Part shown: positions 4,813-5,477 of the stretch, piece by piece
Layout: each line of letters begins with the position of its first letter
Numbering within the stretch: the stretch's first letter is position 1
NCBI GenBank assembly: GCA_963935005.1
Contig: CAWWAX010000099.1
Location: 1-5,477, forward strand
Direction of reading: 5' to 3'
Source of the DNA: GCA-2718595 sp963935005
GTDB lineage: Bacteria; Gemmatimonadota; Gemmatimonadetes; Longimicrobiales; Gaopeijiaceae
DNA: 5,477 bases
Translations under genes and position numbers: made by a program
The notes under the pieces: generated by a model
Databases searched by the model: none
Seen by the model: the letters and a program-made list of their open reading frames with translations, nothing else
Told to the model about the DNA's origin: nothing

Positions 4813-5477
4813 ATGGATGACAAAAAGATCCAGAGGAACCTAGAGGCTATCCTTAAAGAAATGGGAATTGTTAATATACCCGTTAGACTTGATAGGCCTA
4901 GAGATGCTAGCCATGGAGACTTGGCCACCAGTGTCGCATTGTCATTGGCATCCCAACTGGAGAAGTCTCCCAGGCAAATCGCAGAGGAGATCTCCTCACG
5001 TTTAAACCGAGAAGAACTTGGTATCGAAACAATTGAAATAGCAGGCCCTGGATTTCTCAATTTCAAACTAAGTGGTGACAAACTATCTTCTGGCCTTCGA
5101 AATATCGTTTTGACTGACGGGGGTTATGGCAAGTCTGGAACTGGAGGCGATGAAGCAATAATGGTTGAATTTGTTTCTGCAAATCCGACTGGACCTCTTC
5201 ACTTGGGACATGGGAGGCAAGCAGCATTGGGAGATGCGATTGCCAGTTTGCTTGAATGGACTGGCTGGTCAGTTAGCCGAGAATATTACTACAACGATGC
5301 TGGCACTCAAATTGAACGGCTGGCTGAGAGTGTGTGGGCTCGTTATCAACAAAAAATAGGTGAAGAGGCTGAAATCCCAGAAGGAGGCTACAGCGGTGAG
5401 TACATATCAGAGATAGCTAATGTTTTTTGGCATATACATGGCGATCAGTTTCGTGGTGACGAATCTATCGAAGTACT
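4813..5477 (+). CDS. argS: Arginyl-tRNA synthetase, N-terminal part (3'-partial)
   Basis: This is a class I aminoacyl-tRNA synthetase that attaches arginine to tRNA-Arg in the cytoplasm. 221 codons are visible before the window ends, against roughly 550-590 in the full family. The N-terminal Add-1 tRNA-binding domain covers about residues 1-105, with HGDLATSVALSLA (36-48) and EIAGPGFLNFKL (76-87). The Rossmann catalytic domain begins with EFVSANPTGPLHLGHGR (119-135), which carries the HIGH-type motif HLGH at 130-133. It continues with YYYNDAGTQIERL, an ArgRS signature. The KMSKS region and the anticodon-binding domain lie beyond the edge. I chose ATG 4813 because it gives a family-like N-terminus, but an in-frame ATG at 4792 would add seven residues. 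GGGGAG (4794-4799) is 13 nt before 4813 and lies inside the alternative reading, so the start is not settled. The frame is intact throughout. Confidence 0.95.
   Translation, partial: MDDKKIQRNLEAILKEMGIVNIPVRLDRPRDASHGDLATSVALSLASQLEKSPRQIAEEISSRLNREELGIETIEIAGPGFLNFKLSGDKLSSGLRNIVLTDGGYGKSGTGGDEAIMVEFVSANPTGPLHLGHGRQAALGDAIASLLEWTGWSVSREYYYNDAGTQIERLAESVWARYQQKIGEEAEIPEGGYSGEYISEIANVFWHIHGDQFRGDESIEV
4984..4997. repeat. 14-bp perfect palindrome inside argS
   Basis: GAGGAGATCTCCTC is its own reverse complement and lies in the argS codons for Glu-Glu-Ile-Ser-Ser. A palindrome of this length is expected by chance roughly once in 16 kb, so it is most likely incidental. Confidence 0.3.

Noticed and set aside
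5165..5359. 64-codon plus-strand frame within argS
   Set aside because: The argS frame carries the HLGH and NDAG signatures across the same bases, so this one is a shadow.

Overview
The window is a compact, entirely plus-strand run of ordinary bacterial genes. In order it holds the 3' end of an unidentified acidic-tailed protein, a lipoprotein with a periplasmic-binding fold (LivK/LpoA-like), a TRAM-domain 23S rRNA uracil-C5 methyltransferase (RlmD-like), the catalytic large subunit of a split methylmalonyl-CoA mutase, an FmdB-family zinc-ribbon protein, and the 5' part of arginyl-tRNA synthetase, which runs off the right edge. Gaps are short: about 20, -4, 57, 76 and 26 nt. No stretch over 300 nt lacks a gene, and no convincing rho-independent terminator was seen. 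Cotranscription of much of the set is plausible but not shown.

The organism is a bacterium and most likely a diderm. The lipoprotein has a signal peptide with a lipobox-like STG-Cys, an acidic spacer and a periplasmic-type binding fold. Base composition looks moderate (mid-40s % GC by eye, not computed). At least two, and probably three, of the five main genes use TTG or GTG starts. The gene set would fit an uncultured environmental diderm, for example a Gemmatimonadota-like lineage. That placement is only an impression and needs a homology search.

Three genes concern RNA or translation (rRNA methylation, tRNA charging, possibly FmdB). One is central metabolism (methylmalonyl-CoA/succinyl-CoA interconversion) and one is a cell-envelope lipoprotein. 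They do not form one pathway, so this looks like a housekeeping cluster. The mutase carries the residues expected for methylmalonyl-CoA specificity (Tyr51, Arg169, His206) but lacks a cobalamin-binding domain, so it needs a small subunit encoded elsewhere.

No clear new biological system is visible. The points most worth a second look are: a 12-codon mini-ORF with a good ribosome binding site whose stop overlaps the fmdB start (TAATG); the GTGA overlap that may couple the lipoprotein to the rRNA methyltransferase; the orphan mutase subunit; an 18-bp in-frame tandem repeat at the left edge; a 16-bp perfect palindrome beside a TATAAT inside the lipoprotein gene; and the altered zinc-ligand pattern in the FmdB protein.
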